Positions 49,843 through 61,157 of a DNA stretch of 64,000 bases are shown here, piece after piece (the stretch's first letter is position 1; the number at the start of each line of letters is the position of its first letter). The DNA is from Xiphophorus maculatus (taxonomy: Eukaryota > Chordata > Actinopteri > Cyprinodontiformes > Poeciliidae). The DNA lies in assembly GCF_002775205.1 (NCBI RefSeq), contig NC_036444.1, positions 372,001 to 436,000 of the forward strand, given 5' to 3'. Under the pieces are notes generated by a model. That model saw only the letters and a program-made list of their open reading frames with translations, did no database searches and had not been told where the DNA came from. The position numbers and the translations under genes are program-made.

Positions 49843-52800
49843 ATGGCGCCGCTGGGTTTGAAGGTGGGTGTTTGGACCGTCAGAACCGGCGGATTTGTTC
49901 AGTGTGAAGAACTAAATGTTGCTCCGTCTTCCCCAGCTGATCCTCATCGGCTTCATGTGTCTCAGAGTTGAAGGTAAGGACAGAAGAAGTTTTTCCTGTG
50001 TGGTTTCCGGTTCGGATGGACTCATCCCGTCCTCCATGTGAGCAGGAAGCTGCAGCGTGGAGAACTGCAGCGACCCCCGGACCTGCGTCCTATCCGCGGA
50101 CCGGAGGAGTTGCCGCTGCGCCGCGGGACTCTACGGCTCGAACTGCGGACACAGTACGTGCTCCTCTCCCGGCGGTTCTGGTGCCTCCGGACCTCAGGTC
50201 TGGTTCCGAAGCCCCGACCCGTTAAAATCATGTCAGTTCTTCTTCAGCAGCAGAACCAGCAGTTTCGGACTCGTCTGGACCCGCTGGCTCAGATCCTGGT
50301 TCGGTTCTGGATGAATTTCTCGGTCCAGCAAGGCTAATAGAAATGACGTCACCTGTCAGTGGATTGGTCAGCAAGTGACCAACCAGCTGCCGCGGTTTGA
50401 CAGAAAACATGGCCGCTTTTTTAATGATCAAATGGCTGAGACATGTTCTCCGGTTTTGCCGGTGTTGAGCAGGAGCCCACAGGGGCCCACAGGGGCCCAC
50501 AGGGGCCCACAGGGGCCCACAGGGGCCCACAGGAGCCCAGAGGGAGGCAAAATATGACTGCAGGGATCCAAGCCTTTATCACGTCTGATGAGAGCTGGAG
50601 AAGGCGGCGGGCCTCCTGTTGAATATGGTGCATGTAGGATTATGTAGCAGGCTGCCCCAGCAGGCTGCCCCAGCAGGCTGCCCCAGCAGGCTGCCCCAGC
50701 AGGCTGCCCCAGTCATTGTTGAGTCATGGTTGCTAAAAACTTTACAAGACTGACTGATTTTAGTGACGTAGTGTCAAATGTTGTTGCATGACTGACTTTA
50801 TTTACATTTAACTTTGACACAAAATTACAAGTGGACTGACGTCATCATCAGTCACTTGGCAACAGATGGCAAACTAGCTAGAGCATTTCTACAGACCAAG
50901 TTAACATGAGTGGAGCTCATGGAGCGGCAAAGTGAAAAGGATGGAAACAGAGAACAAGGAAAAGCCAAAAACTGGACGCATATTTTGTTCCTGGTCTTGG
51001 AGATGAACCGGAGTTTTTTGTTGGCAGCGATTCAGACCCGCCAAAACTGGCAGCCCAGCGAAGGAGCCGGACTGGTTACAGGTAGCAGCTCTGACATTAT
51101 TCACAGAGCGAGTTAACTGTAGACTGACTGTAAACTGGATCAGCCCAGCCGCCTAGTTTACATCCCCTTTTCTCTCTGTCGGTGGTCCAGCAGTGACGTC
51201 AGGAACTGAAGGCTGAGTTCTGGTCGGGTTGAGCGGTTCTGAGCCAAGACGGCAGCATGGCGTCTATAGTTCAGGTTTCCATTGGAGAATCCAGTTTGTG
51301 TGAACGGCGGCGCGCGCGCGATCCGCGCCGAGTTACAAACATCCAGAGGAGCGCGAGCTGCTGCGACACGCTGCGCATGCGCTGCTTGCCGCTGCGTTCC
51401 CGCTTCAACGCGCCGCTGCGTCAACAATGAACCTAGCTTTTAGCTTCCGCAGTTGCTAGCTGCTCCAGGCTCTGAGTTGAGATTGATAAAGTGTTAAAAT
51501 GATCCGAACCCATCCGCGGTTCTGAACTGATTTGAATTTGTTCCGTCATCAGTGACCAGCAGATGTTTCTGGTCTCCTGGTTTGTTGAACTTCATGTCAG
51601 ATGGATTTCAGCCACAGTTTCTCTCTGTGGTGGTGAAACTTGTAAGCTCCGCTGTTGCGGTCATGTCTGTGTTGTAAAGTAAAATTATTATAATAATTAT
51701 ATTATTTGGGTATAAAGGGCCGGTCATTAGCCCCGCCCCCCGGCCCGACGCCGACTTGTTCCGCTATGAGCAAGTCCCGCAGAGAAAGTCCCGCAGATTA
51801 TTTTGTTTGCGGCAGAGATGTTTCTGCTGTTTCCAAGGAAATGAGTTTTAATTTTGGATAAATCTGGTTAACCCGTCAGTCGTGGAGCGGCGCTTAAAGT
51901 TTCCTTTTTCTTTCTTTTTCACGCTCTGCGGCTTTTTGCCAGTTTCTGTCGCCGTGACGCTGTCCGTCCTCCTGCAGGCGCGCAGCTGAAGGTCCTGTGC
52001 GGCAGAGACTTCATGAGCATCCGGGCCGCCGAGGATTTCTTCTCCTACCTGAAGGTCCCGCTGGAGTCGCTGCACCTGCCGAACCGGTCGTGCCGGGCCC
52101 AGAGGGAGGTGATCGCCGGGACGCCGTTCTTCATGTTCCGGACCTCCAGGGAGAAATACCTGGCCTGCGGAGGGAAACCGCTGCAGGTACCGGTCCGGTC
52201 CCACTGCTTCAGACCTTCCTCACCTGTGATCCAAACCGACTCGTTCTGTTGCAGAAGAACTCGACCCACCTCCTGTACTCCCTCATGGTCCAATCAGAAC
52301 CTCAGGTCAGCGGGAACGTTATCAGAGACCCGGCCATTAAAATGGACTTCACCTGCGTCTACCCGAACCTGCGCAGGGTCAGCCTGCCGTTCCCGGTCCG
52401 GCCCATCTCCAGGTGAGAAAACCAGACCGATTCTGGTGATCCCCCCACAGTTTGGACCTCCGGCGGTAACGTATGTCTCCTGGCTGATCAGCCAGATGGT
52501 GATGCAGGTGGAGGAGACGGACGCCACCATCCGGATGTTGCTGTTCGCCGACAGCAGCTTCAGCCGGGCCTTCAGCGGCACGCCGACCATAGAGCTGCGG
52601 GACCCGGTAAGGAGACACAGCTGACCCGGTTCCGGTCCGATTAATTTAGATTAACCGATTAATGTCTGGATGGAAAAAGGTGACTAATTTAAAAAATCTA
52701 AAACTTAAAGGTTTTATCTCAATGCAAAATGTTTGATTCAGGGTTTTCCGATTAATTGACTTACTAAATTTCTAGGGATTTTTTTCTACCACACCGATCA

Positions 52801-54708
52801 CCGATCTCTAGTAGTCAATACCACCCAACCCGAGACCGAGTCGAGACCAAGACCGGCGCCTCGCGCTACGTGACTCAATAAATGTGAAATATGATCAAAA
52901 TTGCTTCTCAAATTGATCTGAAAGATTCAAAACATCCAGATATTAAACACTTGGAGCTGAAATATATTTAACCAGTATCATTATCAATTCAAACTCTTCA
53001 TTCTGCTTGGCTTCATCTCTGTGCCACAATCTGGAGTTCTCCTGCCCTCCCTAAAATGATAACGCCCTGGGCGGTTGCCCATACTGCCCATGTCAGAAAC
53101 CACCACTGTGTGCAGCATTAAACAGTAATTAATGTAATTAATGTAATTAATGTAATTAATGTAACACTCAACTATGAACGCTGACCAAGGAGCAACAAGG
53201 CGACTGACTTTCTCTCTCTCTGCTGCATGAAGCCCAGCAGCTCAGAGCTGGAACATCTGGAACATGACAGGAGACCAACACGGTCCGAGCAACGAGCATG
53301 TTCTGGTGTTTTATTTATTTGCTGATTAAATAAATATCAATGTGTATAATTAAATAAAATAATAGTTGGTGCAGAGCATTACAAGAACAAAGAACGGCTG
53401 TCGCTGAGGCGCCAGTCCTGTCGTTCTTAGTAAAGAGCCGTTCAGAAGAATCGGATCGTTCATGAATGTCAGACTTTGGTCGCAGCGTTGTCCCATACAT
53501 GCGACATGTCAGTCAACACCTGCGCACAATAATTCAGCGCAGTGAGTGACGCCGTTTTGTACAGTTTGTCCCTGAACAGCTAGTTTTCTAGCATCACGTC
53601 CACAGAGCTTAGCTTTCCTTGAGCTTCTTTTCTAAGTGACTGTAGAAGTTAAAGGGGAGGCGACGACAGAAATTAGCAAGTCACGTTATTGCTTGGATTT
53701 GAATCGGAATGTTTTGCATCCAGTGAAAACAAAGATGTTGATAAATTTGGTGATATTTCTGCAGCTGCAGTCTAGAAATAAAATCCCGAGACCATTAAAA
53801 CGTTTCTTTTAACCCGGTCTGGAGAACTACAACACAGCGACCATATCTACGGTTTTAACGCTTTGACATGAATCCAACACGCTGTGAAACATTGAAACAT
53901 TATCCGTGTTGCAGTTTAACCCTTTCCTTTGACCTTTGACCCCCGGCCCTCGTGTTGCAGGTGCATGTGGAGGTCTCTGTGGCCGAGCCTGCGGACTTCT
54001 TCCTCCTCCGGGTCGACGACTGCTGGGCCAGCCGGTCCCCGCAGCCCAACGCCACCGGACTGCTTCACAGCCTCGTCCAGAACGGGTCAGAACCGGTTCC
54101 GCTCCTCTCTGTGCTGAAGGAAGCGGCTCCTCACCCTTCCTCCTCTTCTTCCTCAGCTGTGTGGCCGACCCCACCGTGACCTTCCTCCCGCTGGCTGAGG
54201 ACCGGGCCGGGCCCAACGGCCGAAGCTCCAGGGTCCGGTTCCGCTTCCAGATGTTCCGCTTCACCGCTGGACCCGCCGAGTTCTACCTGCATTGCAGCGT
54301 GCAGCTGTGCGAGCCGGACGACCAGCCATCCTGCCTGCCGGTGAGCATCGGCCCAGTTCCGATCCGGCCCGGTTCCTCTGGTCCTCCCAGAACTTAAAGT
54401 TTTTCTCCTCAGAGCTGTGGCGCCATCAGGAAGCGGGAAGCCGTCAGGACGCTTCCCAGCCGCGGTCTGCTGTCCTACGGACCGATCCGGGTCGAGGTTC
54501 CGGACCGGCCCGTGTCCAGTGAGCTGCTCCTCCTCCTCCTCCGTCATCATCTCCAGGTTCTGTTCTTCATGTCTGCTTTGTTCCAGATGTTCTGACGGTG
54601 GCGGTTCTTCCTGTGGCCGCAGTCTGGACGCTGGGCTTCTTCCTCACCGTCCTCATCATCGTGGCCAAGGCCGGCAGGAGACGGGTCCCCGAACCCGACG
54701 GCCCCTGA
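49843..54708 (+). CDS. ZP-domain membrane protein with EGF-like domain (uromodulin/GP2-like family), 10 exons
   Basis: Coding exons: 49843-49863, 49937-49973, 50046-50153, 51978-52186, 52255-52412, 52492-52606, 53961-54085, 54157-54340, 54413-54518, 54587-54708; all GT-AG, phases match, 1185 nt, 394 aa. The N-terminus MAPLGLKLILIGFMCLRVEG is a signal peptide. A six-cysteine EGF-like module (CSVENCSDPRTCVLSADRR ... GLYGSNCG) follows at residues 21-56. The rest to about residue 335 is a ZP domain (VLCGRDFMSI, DPAIKMDFTCVYP, and the typical SSRVRFRFQMFRF then FYLHCSVQLC). A dibasic IRKREA site after it suits furin-type cleavage, with a hydrophobic patch (LLSYGPIRVEV). A C-terminal transmembrane helix (VLPVAAVWTLGFFLTVLIIV) ends in a basic tail. 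ZP proteins polymerise into extracellular filaments after cleavage. Orthologue not identified; ZPLD1, CUZD1, UMOD/GP2 relatives are candidates. Confidence 0.88.
50471..50540. repeat. 10-bp minisatellite in ZP gene intron 3
   Basis: Seven copies of AGGGGCCCAC; the outer ones read AGGAGCCCA(C/G). GGGCCC is self-complementary, so the strand could fold. Confidence 0.9.
50648..50712. repeat. 13-bp minisatellite in ZP gene intron 3
   Basis: Five exact copies of CAGGCTGCCCCAG. Confidence 0.9.
52607..53960 (+). other. ZP gene intron 6
   Basis: 1.35 kb, without coding sequence. It holds a short TAATTAATG tandem repeat at about 53125-53165. No classified mobile element. Confidence 0.5.
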
Positions 54709-54722
54709 CGGCAGGAAGCTCC

Positions 54723-54728
54723 AATAAA
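54723..54728 (+). terminator. ZP gene polyadenylation signal
   Basis: AATAAA only 15 bp after the stop codon, followed by a T- and GT-containing stretch, so the 3'UTR appears very short. Confidence 0.7.
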
Positions 54729-54965
54729 CCCTCTTTCATCACTTCCTGTTTTCCTCCTGTTCACAGCAGCTTTTTATAAAACTCAAAATACTTTCAAGTT
54801 CTAGATGTGATTCATTCCAGCCAGAAACTGATGCAGAAAACCCAAAATAATAATAATGTTTATGATGCAGAAAACCCCAAAAATCAACTTTAAATCTGTT
54901 GTGATGGAGGAACCGGACCAGAGCCGGGGGTTCGTGAGGCGGACATGTTAAGTCATCATTTAAAC

Positions 54966-55190
54966 CACAGGTGTCAAACTCCAGTCCTCGAGGGCCGCAG
55001 TCCTGCAGTTTTTAGATGTGCCACAGCTACAAAACACTGAAATGAAATGTCTTAATGACCTCCTCCTTGTGTAGATCAGTTCTCCCAGCCTTGCTAATGA
55101 CCTAATTATTCTATTCAGGTGTGGTGCAGCAGAGGCACATCTAAAAGTTGCAGGACAGCGGCCCTCGAGGACTGGAGTTTGACACCCCTG
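54966..55190. mobile_element. hAT-type MITE, 225 bp
   Basis: The terminal inverted repeats are about 30 bp (CACAGGTGTCAAACTCCAGT ... ACTGGAGTTTGACACCCCTG), and the 8-bp target duplication ATTTAAAC is intact on both sides (54958-54965, 55191-55198). An 8-bp duplication with C/A...T/G ends fits hAT. It has no transposase. Confidence 0.9.
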
Positions 55191-55458
55191 ATTTAAACGG
55201 TCAAAAAGGTTTTGTTAATTTTGCCAACAGAAAACTGATTTACTTACAAAATATTAAGGTTGGAAAGAAACTCTTCCAGTTTTTTAGTTAACAGTTTGTG
55301 CAGCTGCAATTCTACAACAAGAACAGCAGGTGGCGGCCTCAGGTTTCGCTTATGGATGTAGGTCAACTTCAGAATGTATGGCAAGCCGTTTTACCAGAGA
55401 ATCAAGTTCTTTCCATTCAGAACAGGCCCAGATTCAACTACTTGGAGGTCTCTTAAAG

Positions 55459-56444
55459 CAGTGGTGGTCCCCAACCTTTTTATCACCGCAGACCGGTCAA
55501 GATTTAGCTGTTTTACTGGGGGGTCAGATAAACTTCTGCATGTTGGTGTGTAAACTAAAGACTAGTTCACATGGCACAATTTTACATTTTTTGCCCTGGT
55601 ATCCCTAACTGGGAGCAAGAAGCAACCTGTGACAGGTAGCCAATCAGAAAACGTGTTGACGTAAGCACGCAGGGGAATCCCAAACAGCTGACGTGGCGCA
55701 ACCCAGAGTCCAGTGGATATCAGCGATATGTGGAAACTATCTATTTAATAAACATGGATGTTTATTCAGTTAAAAATGTTAAATCCCACAATCCTTAAAT
55801 GGTGTGAACCAGACCTAAAACTCACAAGCTCCTCTCCTCTGTCTCTCCACTGCCCTAACGCTCTCTGACTCTGGTCGCTATGGTAACGTTTACATATCCC
55901 TTCAAAATAAGATACAGATGCGCCACAAAAACGAACATTTTACTTTGGTGAAAACTTTAACTCAGGGTAACGACTAATGGAGCCCTGAGCTTGTTTCTCT
56001 GCAACCAGACGGTCCATCTGGGAGAGATGAGAGACGATGAGACCGGAAGTGTTGCTGATGCTCAGGGTTCTTGGTCTCTAGTGGAGAAGCAGCTTGAAGC
56101 TTCATTGCCTCATTAACATCCGGTCACCATATCATGCAGAGCTTGGACTGTGGGAATCACCTGCTGGGATAAATCCATCCTCCTGGCTCTTCTCTGGGCC
56201 TTTTCCCTTCACAAAGAAACTTTCCAAACAATCTGATCCGTTTCTGACTCATTTTGCTGCTTGTGGCTCCATGTTGGCGGCAAGACGGAACCGAGAGAAT
56301 CCGGTTAAAGGATTTTCAAAATAAAAGATCCTCCACACTCAAATAATTCATAAAACGGAAATATTTAATTATTTCTTGCGCATCCCGGTACCAATTGGTC
56401 CACGGACCGGTACCGGTCCGCCGCCCGGGTTTTGGGGACCACCG
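55459..56444. mobile_element. Non-autonomous hAT-like element, about 1 kb
   Basis: Ends CAGTGGTGGTCCCCAACC and GGTTTTGGGGACCACCG are inverted repeats with small differences. Flanks TCTTAAAG (55451-55458) and CCTTAAAG (56445-56452) match at seven of eight bases, as expected for an 8-bp duplication that has aged. The ORFs inside (for example 56094-56324) do not resemble transposase. Confidence 0.75.
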
Positions 56445-56607
56445 CCTTAAAGGGCTCGGTTACCTGCAGTTTAAAACCGTCAGTGATCAACCAGTACCGG
56501 TTCTAGGGCACCGGCCCCGTCGGGCCTCCACTGGCCCGCGTTTAGAACCGTTTATGGACTCAGCCAATCACAGAGCAACATCTTTGAAGGTGGTGATGAT
56601 GGTCAAA

Positions 56608-56912
56608 CTCGCTTCTTGGCCTTTTGGCTCAGACACCGGTCCCCTCCTCTGGGTGGTGATAGCGGTAGTCTTTGTGACTTGGCTGTTGCCACTGATTTAG
56701 AGGTTCAGTAAATTTTGTCCCCGGTTGAGATATTGACCACTAAGTAGTGGAAAATATCTTTTACCTTTTATTTGTATTTATTGGTGTTAACTATTTATTG
56801 GTTTTAGTAAAGGTTCTAAACCTTTAACAGGTGGTGCCTCCACCATGGCGGCTAGCCATGCCGGCATGCGGAGGCACCACAGTGTTCGATTTTTATTTAA
56901 GGAAGAAGAAAT
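56608..56912 (+). promoter_or_regulatory. LINE 5'UTR monomer A with U2 snRNA-like start
   Basis: Starts CTCGCTTCTTGGCCTTTTGG, nearly the 5' end of U2 snRNA. It then has a stem-loop (GATATTGACCACTAAGTAGT, about 56729-56756), TAAAGGTTCTAAACCTTTA, and a large inverted repeat of GTGGTGCCTCC (56831-56881) whose right arm carries an extra GCCGGCATG relative to monomer B. Confidence 0.7.
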
Positions 56913-59557
56913 TAAAGCTGCAAGCAGCCTCGGGTGGCCCTCGCAGCAAGCGCCGCTCCGGCCTATTGGTCACCGCGGGGGTTCCAGCCACCGCAGAAGC
57001 TCTCGCACGGTTTCCAGCACCGCCGCCCGCCAGCCGCCGCAGATGCTGTCTCGCATTTTCCCCGCCCGTCCACCGGGCGACATGCGTGAATGCGTTCGGC
57101 AGCGCTCCCCGACGACTGTCAAAAAATCTGGTGCAGATCGGTCGATGCATCGAGGAGATACAGCCCATGTATTAACTTAGGGGGCGCAGTGGAGTCAAAT
57201 TACATTTCAACCTCGTCGGGCTCTTTAGAGGTGAACAAAGGTCATACATATCCACTTTGGCGCCAATCGGATGATCCATGTGTGAATTAGAGCCAAACGT
57301 ATGAATATGGCGAGGGACTGATATTCGCCATTTGGCCACGCCCACACGGTTCAGCCAGCAGCGAGCATTGACATCATCCGAATCATCTTGATTAGGTCAA
57401 GAGAGCCATAAACGGAGCTTTCCTAGGAAAAAAACAGCACTTCCTGTTTGGGGGGGCGGGGCTTAGATGACGCCATGTGATGACAGAATTTTCAGACATC
57501 CCACCAGGATCACTCAGACGTAGGATCGACGGGCATCCCACGAGGATCACTCATGTCAAGTTTGGTGCAGAAGCTATCAACCGTTCCCAGCAAAATATGA
57601 GACTTCCTGTTGTCAGGGGGCGTGGCCTAAGTGATGTCATCATTTGACCATTGGATATTATTTTACACCCGAGGATGATCAATAACTCAAACTTTGGTGT
57701 CTCTGTGAGTTTTTGTGTTAGAAATACAAATTTTTCATTTTTTCCTGTGTATTACAAAATCGAAGTATTTCATCTGCAGGGCAATGCTGCCCTCTGGTGT
57801 CGAATTACTGAAAACGTTTCATTATTTCAGTAATTCAACACCAGAGGGCAGCATTGCCCTACAAACAACGAACATGGACTGTTTATTCTGTTTAACACAG
57901 AAGATCTCTCTCATTCGTTCTGAGGGGGCGGGGCTTAGATGACGTCATAATATGATGACATAGAATTTTCAGGCATCACACCAGGATGAGTCAGGCCAAG
58001 TTTGGTGCAGCTCGGTCGAAACATGTGGAATCTAGAAGCAAACGTATGGCATCGGCGTTACAGGTCACTTCGCCACGCCGCCACACACAGCTGCTTCATC
58101 GCAGCCGGTCGGGGTTGGAATCCTCAACACACCAACATGTCTTCTGTCTCTGGACACAGTTTCATGTTGATTAGGTCAAAGGGCTAAGATAGCGACCGTT
58201 CACAGTAAAACATGACACTTCCTGTTCTCAGGGGGCGTGGCCTAAGCGATGTCATAATTTCACCTCAGGGTATTTTAGGACACCTAATGATGATCAATAA
58301 CTGAAGGTTTGGTGTCTCTGTGAGTTTCTGTGCAGGATATATAAGAGTTTCGTGTTTCATGGCGAGTAGGTGAACTTTGACCCCTGGTAACCCCCCTTCA
58401 GCAAGCTCATACAGTCACCAATTTGATAACTTTAAATCAGACATGCCTTATGATCAGACTGACCGAGTTTGAAGCCGATCAATCGAAATCCCTAGGAGGA
58501 GTTCGATCAAATGCAAAGGCTGTAAACGTCAAAATCGCAGTCAAAATCTGAACATCAATCCAATATGGCCGACTTCCTGTTGGGTTTAGAGCATGGCTCT
58601 AAGAGACTTTTTTGTGCGTCCTGACAAGATACACATGTGTACCAAGTTTCGTAATTCTAGGTTAAAGCATGGCTTGGGGCTGTTCATTTAAAATACTCTA
58701 GGAGGCCCTATAGAGAAATTAGGCCACGCCCACCATATTTTGTTATGAATTCCTGTCGGTGGGTGGATAAGGATCCATCCTAGTGAGTTTGGAGCAGCTG
58801 GGCCCAAAATTGTGGAATTCAGAGCCAAACGTATGGCAACGGCGTTACAGGTCACTTCGCCACACCGCCACGCCCACCTGCTATGTCAAAGCCGGTCGGG
58901 GTTGGAATCCACAACACACCAACATGTCTTCTGTCTCTGGACACAGTTTCATGTTGATTAGGTCAAAGGGCTAAGATAGCGACCGTTCATAGTAAAACAT
59001 GACACTTCCTGTTCTCAGGGGGCGTGGCCTAAGCGATGTCATCATTTGACCATAGGGTATTTTAGGACACCCGATGACGATCAATCACTGAACGTTTGGT
59101 CCCTCTATGTGTTTTTGTATAGGAAATATAAGAGTTTCGTGTTTCATGGCGAGTAGGTGAACTTTGACCCCTGCTAACCCCCCTTCAACATGCTCCAAAA
59201 CTCACCAATTTGATAACTTTAAATCAAACATGCCTTATGATCAGACTGACCGAGTTTGAAGCCGATCAATCGAAATCCCTAGGAAGAGTTCGATCAAATA
59301 CGAAGGCTGTAAACGTCAAAATCGAGGTAAAAAATGGACTTCCAATACAAAATGGCCGACTTCCTGTGATAGTTGGCTTATAACATTAAATGTAAGTTCT
59401 GAGTCTTTTGGTGAGCTCTACAAGTGTACCAAATTTCATGTGTCTACGATGAAGTACGTTCATACCATTGTGTCAACAGAAAATTGCTAGTTGCCACCGT
59501 TGAGCAATTTTTTTTGCGATTTTTGTGACGACCTTAAAATTCAAAATTTTTAAATTT
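56913..59557 (+). repeat. Isolated complex repeat unit inside the LINE
   Basis: An eighth unit of the family in the 589-20275 array, starting with the same GC-rich head. It shares the GCAGAAGCTATCAACCGTTC module only with unit 5. Its head lacks about 50 bp (CACGGTTTCCAGCACCGCC at 57006), and it stops in the AAAATTTTTAAA block, without the final 100 bp, AAT run or hairpin. It contains a foldback segment (57777-57862). Confidence 0.85.
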
Positions 59558-59578
59558 ATAATGAGATTGGATCGAGAT

Positions 59579-59897
59579 CGCTTCTTGGCCTTTTGGCTCA
59601 GACAGCGGTCCCCTCCTCTGGGTGGTGATAGCGGTAGTCTTTGTGACTTGGCTGTTGCCACTGATTTAGAGGTTCAGTAAATTTAGTCCCTGGGTGAGAT
59701 ATTGACCACTAAGTAGTGGAAAATATCTTTTACCTTTTATTTGTATTTATTGGTGTTTCTTAACTATTTATTGTTTTTAGTAAAGGTTTTAAACCTTTAA
59801 CTGGTGGTGCCTCCACCATGGCGGCTAGCCATGGCGGAGGCACCACAGTGTTAGATTTTTATTTAAGGAAAGAGAAGAAGAAAATAGAATAACGAGA
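59579..59897 (+). promoter_or_regulatory. LINE 5'UTR monomer B with U2 snRNA-like start and strong hairpin
   Basis: Begins ATCGCTTCTTGGCCTTTTGG, differing from the first 20 nt of vertebrate U2 snRNA at a single position. Three foldbacks follow: AGATATTGACCACTA/TAGTGGAAAATATCT, TAAAGGTTTTAAACCTTTA, and a 19-bp inverted repeat, GTGGTGCCTCC(A/G)CCATGGC, around GGCTA (59803-59846). This is the proximal leader of ORF1. Confidence 0.75.
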
Positions 59898-61087
59898 TTG
59901 GACTTTTCCAGAAAACTAATCCAACAGGTGCTGAAGTTTCGGCCAGATGACCTGAATTGTATCCTTACCCTGCCTTTCAATAAGGGATATGACGTAAGTT
60001 TTTGCTCTGCCGCACTTCTTAAGGAGTTTTGGACACGGTTTGAAAATGCTAAGACCCAGTTTTCAGCTTTTGACGTCGAGAAACTGACTGACAACTCCCT
60101 GAAAACGGTGATTGTCAGGATGTTCAATGAGACTGTCAGTGCTGAAGACATCTGTATGTGGCTGGGTAGATACTGCACTGTGAGAGGCCAGGCTATGAAG
60201 GTGCGGGATGTGGACGGCATCTGGAACTGTGCTTGGCGGGTCCCCATTAAACAATGGGAAGACCCCCAAGGCTTCCAGGGCCTGAAGCATCTCCCCTCAA
60301 TGATAGTCCTGGGGGAGAACAGAGGCTACATTCACTATCAAGGCCAACCCAAACTGTGTCGGAAGTGCGGCGAGCATGGTCATCTGGCCGAAACTTGTGA
60401 GAAAGTCTTCTGTGGTAAATGTCGAGAAGTGGGACACACGTTTGATGAATGTAGGAACGGGCGGAAATGTAATTTGTGTGGTGGACAGGATCATCTGTTC
60501 AGAGACTGTCCAAAGTCGTTTGCAAATAAACTGAAAAAAGGAAAAGAGACGCTAACGGAAACGGCTAATGAGCAAGTGGAAGCAGCTGGGTCGGAAAATT
60601 CAAATCTCCCGCCAGGTCCTCTGATTGGAGGAGAGGAGGAGAGGGCGGGAAGCGGGGAGGGGAAGGAAGCCCCCCCCAGACCGAAACATCCAGTGAGGGG
60701 GGGGAGATGCTAACCGAAGGCGGAGCTAGCTCGGACTCTGAGGAAGAACAGACGGACAGCAGCCATGATGCCCCCCTCCCCGACGCCCAGCTGGCTAAGA
60801 GGCCGGCATCTGAGTCACCTCCCGACCTTACCCCCAAGGTAGGGAAGAGAGGAAGGCTGGAGGAATTCTTCGGTTCTTTCGGAGAGGAATCCAGAGCCTT
60901 CCTCGCTGGCTCATCCAATCAGGTCTCGTTCCTACACTTTGCTCACCAATCAACCCCGGAGGACCCAAACAAGGTAACGGCTTTAGAAAGACGGCCGACA
61001 CCGAGAGTCCGAAGGGGGAATGGAGCTCCAACCCGACCTGCACCACCATGTGGGAAGGAGGAGCTCTGTTCACAGGACAGTCTCTGA
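59898..61087 (+). pseudogene. LINE ORF1 of Tx1/Keno type, frameshifted near its end
   Basis: The 271-codon part (59898-60713) starts [20 protein letters not shown]. It has an RRM-like region and three CCHC knuckles ([42 protein letters not shown]) at about residues 155-215, the RNA-binding signature of this LINE group. It stops in HPVRGGRC just after a G run (about 60696-60703). The continuing acidic/proline-rich C-terminus is in the frame 60707-61087, so one slippage event separates them. Confidence 0.7.
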
Positions 61088-61157
61088 ACCCGCCTTGTTT
61101 TAATGACCGCCCGTTTTTTAACATGGTTTGAACTTAGTCTTGTTTTAATCCTTTAAA

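Larger units (their letters stand above)
50154..51977 (+). other. ZP gene intron 3
   Basis: 1.8 kb holding the two minisatellites above and a strongly GC/CpG-rich patch (about 51300-51425, with GGCGGCGCGCGCGCGATCC). I could not classify the patch as a transposon or promoter. Confidence 0.5.

Noticed and set aside
50375..50557. Collagen-like GPTGAHRGPQG frame
   Set aside because: A translation of the 10-bp minisatellite inside an intron.
52451..52491. Earlier acceptor (CCCCACAG at 52450) for ZP gene exon 6
   Set aside because: Using it brings an in-frame TAA after a few codons. The acceptor at 52491 restores the frame and the ZP motif.
59578..59610. A genuine U2 snRNA gene
   Set aside because: Similarity stops after about 25 nt. 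The branch-site recognition region and the later stem-loops of U2 are absent.
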